Source of the DNA: Sphaerosporella brunnea
Taxonomy: Eukaryota; Ascomycota; Pezizomycetes; Pezizales; Pyronemataceae
Direction of reading: 5' to 3'
NCBI GenBank assembly: GCA_008704415.1
Contig: VXIS01000095.1
Location: 1-64,000 of the forward strand
DNA: 64,000 nt
Shown here: one piece after another, positions 45,836 through 57,501 of the stretch
Layout of the letters: each line of letters starts with the position of its first letter
Position numbering within the stretch: the first letter of the stretch is position 1
The notes under the pieces: model-generated
Database searches by the model: none
Told to the model about the DNA's origin: nothing
Seen by the model: the letters and a program-made list of their open reading frames with translations, nothing else
Translations under genes and position numbers: made by a program

Positions 45836-48621
45836 ATGAAAAGTCTTAGGCAGAGAGTGGGTGTATGCGCGCTTTTTTAGCCACAAAGCCTGTTCCTTCT
45901 TTGATTTTGAATCGACTTGCTAACGTGTGTCGTTTGGCTCAGTTGTCCCGGACCAAGGACTCCAAGACATCGTCGAAGAAGAAAGACTCGGGCAGTTCCT
46001 CCCAAGGCTCAACGGGTTCCTCGTCCAGCTCATCCGACAAGCGTGGTAGCGGCGATTCAAACAGGAGCGGGGACTCTGCGGGGGACAAGACACCAAGCAA
46101 GTCCAAAGACCATGGCTCGGCAGCTGCACAGTCCTCCCCCGCAGGCGGGTCTTCCACGTTGAGCCACCTGCATCAGCAAATCAACAACGCTGCTGCCCCA
46201 GGACCTAGAATGATCGCGCCGTCTGTTATCATTAGTCCCTCTGCTGCACCTGTATGCACCGCCGCAATCCCGCCCCGCGGCCTGACGCTGACCCATGTTG
46301 CTGTTATTGTGTAGCATGTGCCTCCTCCAGGATCCGCGGAAACGATGCCAGGCGACCTCGTCCCTCCCAAGGCCGGACAGAAGACGTTTGACCGGCTGCA
46401 AACTGCTCCGAAGGCTGATCAGATACCCGAAGGTCTCAAGACGCCGAAGAGACAGCACAGCTCGCGCTTTGACATCTCAGAGAACAGAGATCTAGAGAAG
46501 CTGCCTGGCTTTCATGGTAACTCACAACATTCTACGCGGTTGATTTGTACGCTGATCACCCATGCGCAGAGGTACCTCCGCAGCGTCGGGAGGAGCTCTT
46601 CCTGCAGAAGCTGGAACAGTGTAATGTCATCTTCGACTTCAACGATGCATCTGCGGACATGAAGTCGAAGGAAATCAAGCGCCTAGCTCTACATGAACTG
46701 CTCGATTACGTCGCCAACAATCGTTCCGTGATTACAGACAGGATGTATCCGAAGGTAGTGGACATGTTCGCCAAGAACTTGTTCAGGCCGATCCCACCTC
46801 CGGTCAATCCAGTTGGTGATGCGTTCGATCCCGAGGAGGACGAGCCGGTGCTGGAAGTCGCATGGCCGCATATCCAGGTCGTCTATGAGTTCTTTTTAAG
46901 GTTCATCGAGAGCCAAGATTTCAACACGAACGTTGCGAAGCAGTTCATCGACCATCATTTCGTGCTTCAGGTTAGTCGCACATATGCTTGGCCCTATCTA
47001 TTATCGCGTGCTGATTGCGTCTGTTTAGCTTCTAGAGCTGTTCGATTCGGAAGATCCACGAGAGCGGGACTTCTTGAAGACGACTCTGCACCGTATCTAC
47101 GGCAAATTCCTCAACCTTCGTTCATACATTCGGAGATCCATTAACAATGTCTTCTTCCAATTTACCTATGAGACGGAACGATTCAACGGCATTGCGGAGC
47201 TTCTGGAGATTTTGGGCAGTATTATCAACGGATTCGCACTGCCGCTCAAGGAGGAGCACAAGCTTTTCTTAACACGGGTGCTCATCCCGCTGCACAAGGT
47301 CAAGAGTCTCAGCATGTACCACCCGCAGTTGGCATACTGTATCGTCCAGTTCTTAGAAAAGGACTCGGCACTGACGGAAGAGGTAAACCCAGAAATCATA
47401 CTGCTGGGATTCTTCTAACAGCCACCAGGTTGTCCTCGGCTTGTTGAGATACTGGCCCAAAACCAATAGCACCAAGGAGGTCATGTTCCTCAACGAGGTG
47501 GAAGATATCTTTGAGGTCATGGACCCTGCGGAGTTTGCAAAAGTTCAAGAACCCTTGTTCCACCAACTGGCCAAGAGTGTTGCTAGTCCCCATTTCCAGG
47601 TAACTTTCATCAACACCTAGTGTGGGGAACTACAGACTGACAGGAACAGGTTGCCGAGCGAGCTTTGTACTTCTGGAACAATGAGTACTTTTGCAATCTT
47701 GTTAGCGACAATGTCGAGGTCATCCTCCCTATCATGTTCGCGCCGCTTTTTGAGAACTCCAAAGGACACTGGAACAGGTGAGCGGTTTACCGGCAACCCT
47801 ATGACCAGAGGCTGATTTTTGGCAGAACCATTCATCAAATGGTATACAGCGCGATGAAGCTCTTCATGGAAATCAATCCATCGCTGTTCGATGAATGCAC
47901 TAGTGACTATGCCGCTCTTCAAGAGAGCGCCCCTGCTCGCAATGCGGAGAGGGAAAGCATTTGGAAAGCGCTGGAGGAGAAGGCCAATGCTAAGCGGAAA
48001 GCTCAGCAGGCTGGTGTGGCTGCAGACTCAACGGCACGGCCCCGTGCTGGATCGCCCATGCAGATCTCAGACGACGGAGCAAGCGACAGTCAAAAAAAGC
48101 TGGATGCCTTACACCTCCAGGATGATAGCCCAAACAAAGCGGTAGGTTACGCTTAGTTCGTTTGAATGGCATCAATCGACAAATTTACCTTGCGCATGTT
48201 TTCCACATATGTTTTGCTGCATTCTTTCGGCTGGCTGCTAGACACGATTTTGTTTTTTCTTTTTGGGGGTGTTCTTTTTCTTCTTTTCTTTCACTTCTTG
48301 ACTGGCTGGCTTTTCGAGGGATTTTCTTCCGGTGTGTTCTTTCCTGTTGTATTGAGGGGTTCCTTTTTCTAGGAGCATACTGCTACTTCCCTTTTTTCTT
48401 GCACGTCTGTGGGGGCTTCCGTTACTGGCTTTTCTTCATTTCTTTTTTCACTGTTCTTTTACAACTTCATCTTTTTCCGTTTCATCTGTTGTGTGTCGAG
48501 GCGTTCGATCTGACCGTTGTTAATTAAGAAACGACGTCAGGCTCCCAATTCTCACCACCGTCACAGCAAGTCTCGGTCGCGGAGCGGGAGCTCGTCTTCT
48601 TCGTCAAATCAAAAAAGATAG
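45836..48621 (+). CDS. RTS1: PP2A regulatory subunit B56/B' (Rts1/ParA type)
   Basis: 660 aa B56-type regulatory subunit that directs protein phosphatase 2A to substrates in septation, mitosis and stress responses. Exons: 45836-45856, 45943-46251, 46315-46516, 46570-46970, 47029-47382, 47429-47599, 47650-47777, 47826-48141, 48541-48621 (1983 nt). A 7-residue first exon (MKSLRQR) leads into a Ser/Lys-rich low-complexity N-terminus. The B56 HEAT-like domain follows ([72 protein letters not shown]). The C-terminus is a basic and Ser-rich tail ending SNQKR. The last intron (48142-48540) is 399 bp and T-rich, unlike the ~50 bp introns elsewhere; retention would end the protein five codons after the exon 8 boundary. 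Confidence 0.93.
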
Positions 48622-49336
48622 TGTTGCTGATATGTTGGGGGCGGGTGGGAGGGGGAAGGGGTGGCTATGGAGATAAAGACATGATGTGCTTTTAGTGAGA
48701 AGATTGACATAGAAGTTGGGGGGCCAAGAACAAGTGGGCATGTAGTGTGCTCCGCAACACGGTGTGGGTAATTGCGGTAAGCTTTACGGGAAGCTTCTTT
48801 CTTGTACGAGCTTTTTTTTTCCTTTCTGCTGGGTTGATATCATACAACTATAATTATTGGCTTTTTTGTTGGCCTTGCTTCTTGCTTGGTTGCTTCCTTT
48901 TGCGCAGGCGTGCAGGTGTTTCTTCTTGCTGGTTTGTCCTGAGTCCAAGTTGCTAGAATACCATTTGCTCAACATCAAGCGGTGTTTCCAAAAATCCCAA
49001 GTCGAGTGACCGCCCGTGAGGTCGCACAATCAACTTCTTGACCCTCCTATGGTGGCACCTCACCAAAAAACCGACCACCCCCGACAACCCAACCACAAAA
49101 AATAGTCAATTAAACAAGTCCATAGATCGATAGAGAGTCATGAGGAGTGTAATTTTCGATTTTCAAAAAAAAATTAGACCATCTGGCGATGATAGCGCTC
49201 CCCCGAGTGAGAGTCAGTGCATATTATCTTCAAATATCACTCGAACCACCATATTAGGTTTAGTTGATCGGTAAAATCGTGGGCGCCACCATAGGGGCTA
49301 GACTACGTCATACCATCCCCACCTATCACGAACGAA
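48622..49336. other. Intergenic, RTS1 3' flank and reductase promoter
   Basis: G-rich then T-rich 3' flank of the PP2A subunit gene, followed by the promoter of the next gene on the same strand. No gene or RNA recognised. Confidence 0.5.
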
Positions 49337-50522
49337 ATGCCATCCCAAGTCGAAGCAAAACGAACGGCGCTGATAACCGGCGCAACCGGCCAACTGGGGC
49401 GGCAGTGCATGCGCGTCTTCTCCGATCCGGTAGCAAACTGGAATGTAGTGGGCACGGGGTACTCGCGAGCCAACCCGCCTGCGATCCTGAAGGTGGATCT
49501 GGGGAATGAGAAGGAAGTTGTGGAGCTGCTCGAGGATGTCAAGTAATCCCTCCCCCTCCCCCTCCCCCTCCCTCCCTATCTACTGGGGGCTCATATGGTA
49601 TCTATAGGCCAGATGTCGTAGTCCACTGCGCCGCTGAACGCTTCCCCGACCGCTGCTCTGCCGATCCGGACGGCGCAAAGCGCCTCAACGTCTCCGCTAC
49701 CACCACTCTCGCGCGCGAATGTGCGGCGAGAAATATCCTCCTGATCTATATCAGCACGGACTACGTATTCCCGGGGCGCCCCGGGGAAGCGCCGTACGAG
49801 GCGAGCTCGGCGACGTCGCCGCCGAATTTTTACGGCGAGACGAAGCTGGCTGGGGAGGAGGCTGTGTTGGGTGGTGGTGGAAAAGCGGTGGTGGTGCTGA
49901 GGGTCCCCGTGCTGTATGGTGAGGTGGAACAGAACAAGGAGAGTGCCGTCAACGTTCTGCTGGACAATGTGGTCTCTGGAAAGAAGGGCGAAATGGACCA
50001 TTGGAGCGTTAGGTACCCTACCAACACGGCCGATGTGGCAAGGGTGATCAAAGATATCGCGGAGCGGTATCTTGACGCTAAGGAGGGGGAGGAGTTGCCA
50101 AAGATTCTGCAGTTTACGAGTGAGGAGAGGATGACAAAGTGAGTTTCTATGACTGCGGGGGGATGCAATGTGAGAAGGGCTAATCAATGGGGTAGGTATG
50201 AGATCTGCAAAACCCTGGCGGAGATCGCGGGTCTGCCGTGTGATCATGTAATCCCGAACGCGGAGAATGATCCTAATGCCGCTGGTCAGTATTACCTTGG
50301 GGCTGGGAAAGTTTGCGCCAGGGAAGCTGATGGGTGAGGATAGTGCAACGCCCGTATGATTGCCATCTTTCGACGAAGGAGCTCAAGAATCTCGGGATTG
50401 ATGTGTCGACTGTTCCATTCAAGGATTGGTGGTGAGTGGATCTCTACCCTTTCCACTGACAGAGTCAGTTCACTAATTGAGTCGGTGTTAGGCAACGGCA
50501 CATGAGGGCCTACAAGAAGTAG
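49337..50522 (+). CDS. NAD(P)-dependent RmlD/MAT2B-like reductase
   Basis: 314 aa short-chain-type protein of the RmlD substrate-binding family, often annotated in fungi as methionine adenosyltransferase subunit beta. Exons: 49337-49542, 49608-50138, 50196-50284, 50344-50431, 50492-50522 (945 nt). Visible motifs are the Rossmann ITGATGQLGRQ near the N-terminus, STDYVFPG, and the catalytic-type YGETK (Y-x3-K). The last exon encodes only QRHMRAYKK. Whether it acts as a MAT regulatory subunit or as a dTDP-sugar reductase cannot be decided from sequence. It is convergent with the SF3a60 gene, stop to stop 283 bp. Confidence 0.85.
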
Positions 50523-50805
50523 AAAGTCTCAAATATCAATCATGAATGTTGCTTGCTTGTTTTTTTTTTTTTGAAGCGATGATAACATACAACAATGCGG
50601 CGAGAGTATGCATGAACACCGGAAATGAGAAAAGCCTTCCATATGTATGTAAGGAATGAGGCACGCAAGCAAGTAGATGATTAGAAGCAAAAAATAAAAA
50701 GTATTGGTCTTCTGGAACCTCACCAGAAGGCCAGACCCAAAAACCACCGCCATCATTAAATCATAAACGCCAACGAATGGATTGATTTGCGCGATCTTAG
50801 GTTTT

Positions 50806-52424
50806 CTACAACAATCCCTGCTTCTGCAAATCCTCAAATACCTTCCTGGGCATAACGTTGCCTTGGGCATCCTCCATCTCCTCCACCGTCTCGGCCTGCT
50901 GCTTCTGCTTCTTTTTGTCGGCTTCCAGCTTCTCCCACAGGCGCTGCGCTTCGTCGATCTTGGTGATTTCGCGGAACAGGGTGGTGTTGGTGATGCCCAG
51001 ACATCGCAGACCGTGGATGTGTCGATGTTCGTTGAAATGCTTGTCGAAAGCTCTGCGTCCCATGTACACAAAGTTTCCGCAGATCTCACAGGGGAATTCC
51101 ACACCAAGGCCATGAAGCTTGTAGAGCCAATAAGGAATCGGCTTTCCGTCCCAAGCAAGCGGGAGTTTGAGGGGATTGTAGATTTTAGAGTCGTCGTCTG
51201 CCTCGTCATCCGAGCCGTCGTTCCGGCCTTGTTGCGGTGCCTCGCTAGACTCGGCGTACAGCGCCTCAAGCTCCATCTGCCGCTCGCGCTCGGTCAGGGA
51301 CTGTTTCCGCTCGACGTTGGTGGTGGTCGCTTCGCGCTGCTCCTTCATCAACTCCGTCAACTTCACTATCCGCCACTCGCGCTCGGCGATAGCGCGATCT
51401 TTTAGCCGTGCCAAGTCCGCCTTCTGTTTCTCTTGCGAGCCGTTGGTGGCGGCGGGTGTGGATGAAGATGACATGGCTGCCATGGCTTTCTTGTGTTTTT
51501 TGGAGGATGTGTGATGATCGTACACGTTCTTGTTGCTGAAGGGCTTCTGGCAGGCGTCGCAGTAGAGCTCTTCGATGTTACCATTGGACTCCGTCTTTAC
51601 CGTTGGTCCGTCGGAGCTGTGTTTTCCCCATCCTGGAACCTCATCCGCCTCCCACGCTTTCATGAACGACTCTTGGATGCCGTAAATCATCCTGTCAGGA
51701 TCCTCCAGCGGCCGTGTGCGCCGCAGGAAGCTCTCCAGGTAGTCCGCTAAGCCAGTAAGGTACTTGAAGTATTTCTCGCTCATTTTCTGTGAGCGGGAGA
51801 AATTCGAGAAGCGGTCGTAGACGCTCAAGTACTGAAGGTACATGATTCTCTTCACACCGGGGAGGTTCAAAAACTCTTCATGGTTCCTTGTAAGGTCAAA
51901 GAATCGGCCGTTACTCTCCTCTCCGGTAAACATCGCGTCGATCTCAGACATGAAGCCGTCTGGTGCGGTGCCATTTGTGGCGCCATTGAGGTCTGCGGCC
52001 GCCGGTCGCCGCTTGTAGGCGCGCTCAAGGTTCTCGACAGGCTCGTTTGGATATCGTCGGTGGAAGTCTTTGATTGAACCTAGCTGGCGGTAGAACTCTT
52101 CGAACGGGTCGTGGGTGGTCAGACTGTCGAGCTCTTTTTGCAAGGCCCCGTCAGCATCGGTTTTGAGCGTCAGGAGACGCTGCGATTGCTGCTGGAAGCG
52201 GTCGACGAACTTGGCGATTTGATGGTTGCGAGCTAGACGGTCACGGATCTATTGCATATGCCATAACCATGGTGTACTTATAAGTCTGGGCTGAGCTTTT
52301 TGGGGATTTTGGCAAGTGGGCAGGTACGAACCGACTTGGGATCTTCGAGAATGCGGTCTGCGCAGGCTTGCTCTAGACGCTCAAGGTCCTCGCATAAGCT
52401 GCGCTGCTCTTCCAGAATCGCCAT
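50806..52424 (-). CDS. Splicing factor 3A subunit 3 (SF3a60/Prp9/Sap61)
   Basis: 511 aa (exons 52424-52332 and 52248-50806), the size expected for SF3a60, a U2 snRNP component needed for prespliceosome assembly. It shows an N-terminal helical region ([19 protein letters not shown]), a matrin-type C2H2 zinc finger ([10 protein letters not shown]...[11 protein letters not shown], near 51560-51480) and the conserved C-terminal finger region ([30 protein letters not shown]). One 83 bp intron. Divergently transcribed from the FAL1 homologue with 245 bp between start codons. Confidence 0.95.
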
Positions 52425-52669
52425 TGTCTTTATTGGATGGAGTGGTGGCGACGGGTGGTGTTGTTTCTCGAGTTGCGCGTGGAATGTATTTAGGCGTGTG
52501 TGGCTGGCAAACAACACGCGTGAGGTTAAAGCGCCACTTACCCTCTCTTTCTTCAACCACCAGGTCGAACGAAACGCGCGCCCAACAAACACCACCAGCC
52601 TTCCCACCACCATATTTCCGAAACCCTCGTTTTCCACCGCCGCATACTCCAATCATCCATCCATCCATC
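52425..52669. promoter_or_regulatory. Bidirectional promoter, SF3a60 / FAL1
   Basis: Only 245 bp separate the two divergent start codons, so both promoters and 5' UTRs must lie here or overlap the neighbouring gene. It includes a CCAT repeat just before the FAL1 ATG at 52670. No TATA box is evident. Confidence 0.6.
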
Positions 52670-53989
52670 ATGGCCGAAGGAATCGATCGGCGCGAGGACC
52701 AGCGCCTTGTGTTCAACACCAGCAAGGAGGTGACCGTGGCGCCGACCTTCGAGGCGATGCACCTAAAAGAGAACCTTCTTCGCGGTATCTACGCCTACGG
52801 TTACGAGTCTCCATCAGCAGTTCAATCCCGCGCAATCGTTCAGATCTGTAAAGGCCGTGACACAATTGCCCAGGCGCAATCCGGCACCGGCAAAACTGCT
52901 ACATTTTCCATTTCGATTTTGCAGGTGATTGACACGGCGGTTCGAGAGACCCAAGGTTTGCCTACCTATCTATTGTCTTCTGGGTTCTGAGGGTGCTGAT
53001 TGTGTGGCGTGTGCAGCGCTGGTACTCTCCCCTACCCGTGAACTTGCGACACAGATCCAGAGCGTCATCATGGCTCTTGGTGACTACATGAACGTCCAAT
53101 GCCATGCGTGCATTGGAGGAACAAATATTGGCGAGGACATCCGCAAGCTTGATTACGGCCAGCATGTAGTTTCTGGCACCCCGGGGCGTGTGGCAGACAT
53201 GATCCGCCGACGGAATCTGCGTACTCGCAACATCAAAATGCTAGTTCTGGACGAGGCGGACGAACTCCTGAACCGTGGTTTCCGCGAGCAGATCTACGAT
53301 GTATACCGGTACCTTCCTCCCAGCACGCAGGTGGTTGTCGTCTCCGCTACTCTGCCATACGACGTGCTAGAAATGACAACAAAGTTCATGACGGACCCCG
53401 TCCGAATCCTGGTGAAGCGTGACGAGCTTACGCTCGAGGGACTGAAACAATACTTCATCGCGGTGGAAAAGGAGGAGTGGAAATTCGACACCTTGTGCGA
53501 TCTGTACGACACCCTAACAATCACGCAAGCCGTGATCTTCTGCAACACGCGACGAAAGGTGGACTGGTTGACAGAGAAGATGCGAGAAGCCAACTTCACC
53601 GTATCAAGCATGCACGGAGAAATGCCCCAGAAGGAGCGCGACGCTATCATGCAGGAGTTCAGACAGGGGAACAGCAGAGTCCTCATCTCTACCGACGTCT
53701 GGGCCCGTGGTATCGACGTTCAGCAGGTCTCTCTGGTTATTAACTACGATCTCCCATCCAACCGTGAGAACTACATCCATCGTATTGGAAGATCCGGACG
53801 TTTCGGACGCAAGGGTGTTGCTATCAACTTCGTCACTAGCGAAGACGTCAGGATCTTGCGCGACATCGAGTTATTTTACAGTACTTCCTCCTTCCTCCAT
53901 ACTTCTCTCCAATTTGCACCATGATTAACCTCACCGTAGGCACGCAAATCGATGAAATGCCAATGAACGTCTCCGACCTTCTCGCATAA
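52670..53989 (+). CDS. FAL1: ATP-dependent RNA helicase eIF4A-III/FAL1
   Basis: 399 aa DEAD-box helicase from exons 52670-52955, 53017-53880 and 53940-53989. All family motifs are present: the Q motif region ([20 protein letters not shown]), [36 protein letters not shown] and [11 protein letters not shown], and the C-terminus is [12 protein letters not shown]. The sequence [25 protein letters not shown] block and the length favour eIF4A-III (Fal1, exon-junction and rRNA processing) over translation eIF4A. The final short exon is missed if the frame is read straight through the 59 bp last intron. Confidence 0.95.
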
Positions 53990-54679
53990 TTGCAAATCAC
54001 CAGGCCGTTGTTTTGAAGAAGCATCATGAAGGGGAAGGGAGGGGGGAAATTGGGGGAGGGGGGCAAGGAATACCAATGGTTTGCCGCACCCATCATCATG
54101 TAAGCTCGTTCGTTAATGTTTTTTTTTTTTTTTCTCAGGCAGATCTCTTTTCTTTTTTGTTTTCTTGAGAAAAACACAAGACTGCTTCATATTTCGGTTG
54201 AAAGGGGAAATGGTTCGTTTCTTTTGCGCTCGTCGTTTTTGCCTTTTTGATCGGTGTTCTTTTTATGTAAACGAATCATGGGTTGTGATGGCGTATGAAG
54301 TCCGTTAATTGCAATTGCTGTTTTACCGTCAGAGGCGGTGACCCACAAGCTCACTCATGGATGGTGGCATTTCGGACCTTGTGGCAGTCTAGATAATACT
54401 CGTTGAATTCAAAAAGATCGGGACAGCCCTAAGCGAGGCCCCACCAAAAAACCACGGCGACAACCATAGTCTCACAAAGAAAAATCCATAACTACCCCAA
54501 CGTTTCTTCAACAATATTGAATATAGGCTTAAAAAAAAGAGATGATGCTAGAGATTAATATGGCGATGCGAAACAAACCAATTAAATGAAGCTTTCCCCG
54601 AATAAAAAAAAAAAGGTCGGAACAACAAGAAATCTGCTAGTAAAAGTCAATAAAAGCTTGAGAAAAAAAAGCAAACCCG
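53990..54679. other. FAL1 3' flank and AT-rich intergenic DNA
   Basis: T and A runs (54120-54133, 54605-54614) and no coding potential. It leads into transposon remains. Confidence 0.5.
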
Positions 54680-55057
54680 CTACCTGTGAAAGTTGTTCCC
54701 TACATGAACAGCGATACAGCAAGCCATAAATCTAGGAAGATAAGAAATCTTCTTATTTATCTCTTCATTCAATTGTAATGCGGTCCCACTGCTCCTGTAA
54801 AACCTCTTTCATACGGCTCAAAGTTGTTACCTTCTTGGATACTATACTCTCCGTATTTGAATGCGACACTCCCTCAGCATCCAAATCTGCTTGATAGAAT
54901 TAAAATCTGGTGAATTTGGCGGCCAATCAACCTTTGTGGTAATGCCTGCCTTTTCACGTTCACTTTGAGTATACCAGCAGCTGTGTCCAGCAGCATTATT
55001 CTCCATGAGAACAAACTCAGAATCTTCCTCCCGCAGCTTCTTGCACATAGGCCACAA
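54680..55057 (-). pseudogene. Tc1/mariner transposase C-terminal fragment
   Basis: The minus-strand frame reads MENNAAGHSCWYTQ and then KVDWPPNSPDFNSIKQIW, the last D and the SPDFNPIE-type motif of Tc1-family DDE transposases. A frameshift near 54842 is followed by KKVTTLSRMKEVLQEQWDRI and, after stops, a NNFHR-type tail ending at 54680. The N-terminal two thirds and any terminal inverted repeats are missing, so it is inactive. Confidence 0.85.
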
Positions 55058-55264
55058 AATTAGACAGCCAACATATTTGATATTCCTATGGCAACACTTT
55101 TGAGCTTAAGTCTAAAAACAAGAGTTTGAGCTCCAGCAAACAAGGATCCGAGCTCGAGCTTTGTCATGCTTTGTCGACTTGGTAATAGTGTCAGAGATGA
55201 GAGTGTGGTGTCTGTAGATTTACCGCGACACCTATTCACCACCGCAACACCTCTGCACCACCTG

Positions 55265-55440
55265 CTGGAAGAAGGTTGAGACAAAGAAACGGAGGCGGCT
55301 CTCGGGCCGCTCAACGAAGGAGATAAACGGGGGTAGCACGCCTTCCTGGGCCCAAGTGGCTCAGGGCGGTAGTGTAAGCATCAACGTCTCCATAGGTGGA
55401 GCCGCTGACACCAAGCCGCACTGGCCTCGCAAACCTAAGG
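55265..55440 (+). repeat. Dispersed repeat, copy 3
   Basis: Related to 16992-17215 and its mirror 17826-18049. The open frame reads WKKVETKKRRRLSGRSTKE and continues through PSWAQVAQGG to KPHWPRKPKG, then into a G/A-rich low-complexity stretch (55440-55510). Probably part of a mobile element protein, family unknown. Confidence 0.6.
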
Positions 55441-57089
55441 GGGGGGAGAAAGAAGAAGGAGGAGAAGGGGGAGGGGAAGGAGAAGGGGAAGGGGAAGGAG
55501 AGGGAGCAGCGGGCTCCAGACGTGCGGGGTTGAAGAGGGGGTGGAACACAGTCCTTTCTGTATACCTTTTGCGATTTCCTTGATTTTCTTTCCTTCGGAG
55601 GAGCAGGCCCCAGAGTGGGACCCAAGCCTAGGGGCAGCGATGATTCTGTTCTACCTATATGTCATGGCCGCAAGCGGCCGAATACATTATGATTGAAACA
55701 AAAAACCTCTCCACCACCGCCACGCACTACCGCGACGACTCACCACCACCGCGATGCCTTTTCACCACCGCCACCTGACGCGACCACCTACTCACCTACA
55801 TCTGCACACTCACGCGACGCGACCACCTACTTCAAGCACAATAGTATGGTTTACAGCCCGGTCTTTAGAATAGCAGGGCTAATTTCACAGAAATCATGGC
55901 GGTCAATAAATCGAGGAAGCGCGCCAGCAAGCGTACCGGCATCAACCCCCAGCCTGTTGTTCGCCCAATCGTTCCAGGTGGCTATCCTATCACAGTACGA
56001 CGACGATGGCATCCTCCACCCTGTTGCGTACTTCTCCAAGAAGCATTCCCCTGCAGAATGCAACTACGAGATTTACGATAAGGAGTTGATGGCTATTGTC
56101 CGTGCCTTTGAGGAGTGGCGGCCCAAACTTCAATCAGTGGAAAACCCAATCCAGGTGCTCACCGACCACAAGAACTTGTAGTATTTCACTACTACCAAGC
56201 TCCTGAATTGACGTCAAGCACGATGGTCCCAGTTCCTGTCGCAGTTTAACTTCAAGATCGTTTACCGTCCCGGGAAGTCTGGAGGAAAGCCGGACTCGCT
56301 AACTCGCAGATCAGGAGATTTGCCTAAGGAGGGGGATGAGCGCATGACTGAAAATTTTTCCGTCGTCATAAAGCCCCACCAGATCATCCATATCCTAGCT
56401 GATGGCCCTCCTGCAGGGCCTCCTCCGCCACCAGACCCCGCTCCTGATGCCGACCTCCCACCCGACCCCATCCCCGATGCTGCCCCACTACCCCCAGAGG
56501 AGGAAGCAGTGACGCTTTCCTGCCTGTTCCAAGAAGCCTACGAGGTGGACTCATTCCCTTCCCAGGTCCTTCGAATGCTGCGCAATAGAGTTCGCCACAG
56601 CCGACGTATCACATTGACAAAATACACTCAAAAAGATAACCGACTCACCAACAGAGATAAGCTTTACGTGCCCGAATACGAACCCCTTCGGCTGCACTTG
56701 ATGCAACAACACCACGATGCCCCCGTTGCTGGTCACCCAGGAAGATTCAAGACTCTGGAATTGCTTTGCCGTACCTACCACTGGCCAAAGATGTGACAGG
56801 ACGTGAAACGGTATGTCCGCAACTGCCACGTCTGCCAGCGCTCCCGGACTGGCCGCCATGCCCCCTACGGCATCCTACGACCTCTTCCTATCCCGGAACG
56901 TCCCTGGCAGGACATCTCAATGGACTTTGTCACCAGACTCCCGTGGTCGCAAGGCTGCGATGCTATTTGGGTTGTGGTTAACCGCCTTACCAAAGAGCAC
57001 CATCTGACTCCTTGTCGGACCAATATTGATGCTGCCGGGCTGGCTGACCTCTTCATTCAGCACGTATTTCGTCTTCATGGCCTGCCACT

Positions 57090-57200
57090 TGTCACGGCTC
57101 AAGAATCCTTACCTTAAGTAGCTACTGGGATGATGGCTTTTAGCCATCAAGGTACCTTTTGGTCGAGTGGTATAGTACTTTCACAGTGTACTATGTTACA
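57090..57200 (+). repeat. 5' LTR of TRIM
   Basis: 111 bp, TG..CA. It contains a TGATGGC..GCCATCA hairpin at 57131-57149 and a tRNA A-box-like TGGTCGAGTGG at 57160-57170. It differs from the 3' copy at about ten positions, mostly transitions. Confidence 0.88.
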
Positions 57201-57390
57201 GTTTGATGGCTACCAAGGTCATGAGTTCAATTCCCACTGCGAGCAGTTTCCAAGTTTCCGCTGCTGCAGAGTTGTTCAGGAATTGCATGGCTTACAGCGA
57301 GTGATAGTTCATGATTCTATTCATGAATTATCACTCGTTGGGGTAGACTACTTGAAGGCTTCCCAGAGTAAGCCCCTAGTGTGGGGATAC

Positions 57391-57501
57391 TGTCACAGCT
57401 CAAGAATCCTTGCCTTAAGTAGCTACTGGGATGATGGCTTTCAGCCATCAAAGTACCTTTTAGTCGAATGGTATGGTACTTTCCCAGTGTACTATGTTAC
57501 A
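57391..57501 (+). repeat. 3' LTR of TRIM
   Basis: Same length as the 5' copy with matching ends TGTCAC and GTTACA. The internal hairpin is preserved with a changed loop base, and the A-box-like motif has two G-to-A changes. Confidence 0.88.

Larger units (their letters stand above)
57090..57501 (+). mobile_element. TRIM (miniature LTR retrotransposon), 412 bp
   Basis: Inserted into the integrase core between the HGLP and LTIVSD residues. Two 111 bp direct repeats (57090-57200, 57391-57501) start TGTCAC and end GTTACA and flank a 190 bp non-coding interior. The 5 bp target CCACT is duplicated at 57085-57089 and 57502-57506; removing element plus one copy restores the integrase frame. The interior has a near-perfect 17 bp stem hairpin (57298-57337, loop TTCTAT) and a short G-rich stretch just before the 3' repeat that could be a polypurine tract. 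There is no coding capacity, so it must be mobilised in trans. Confidence 0.88.
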
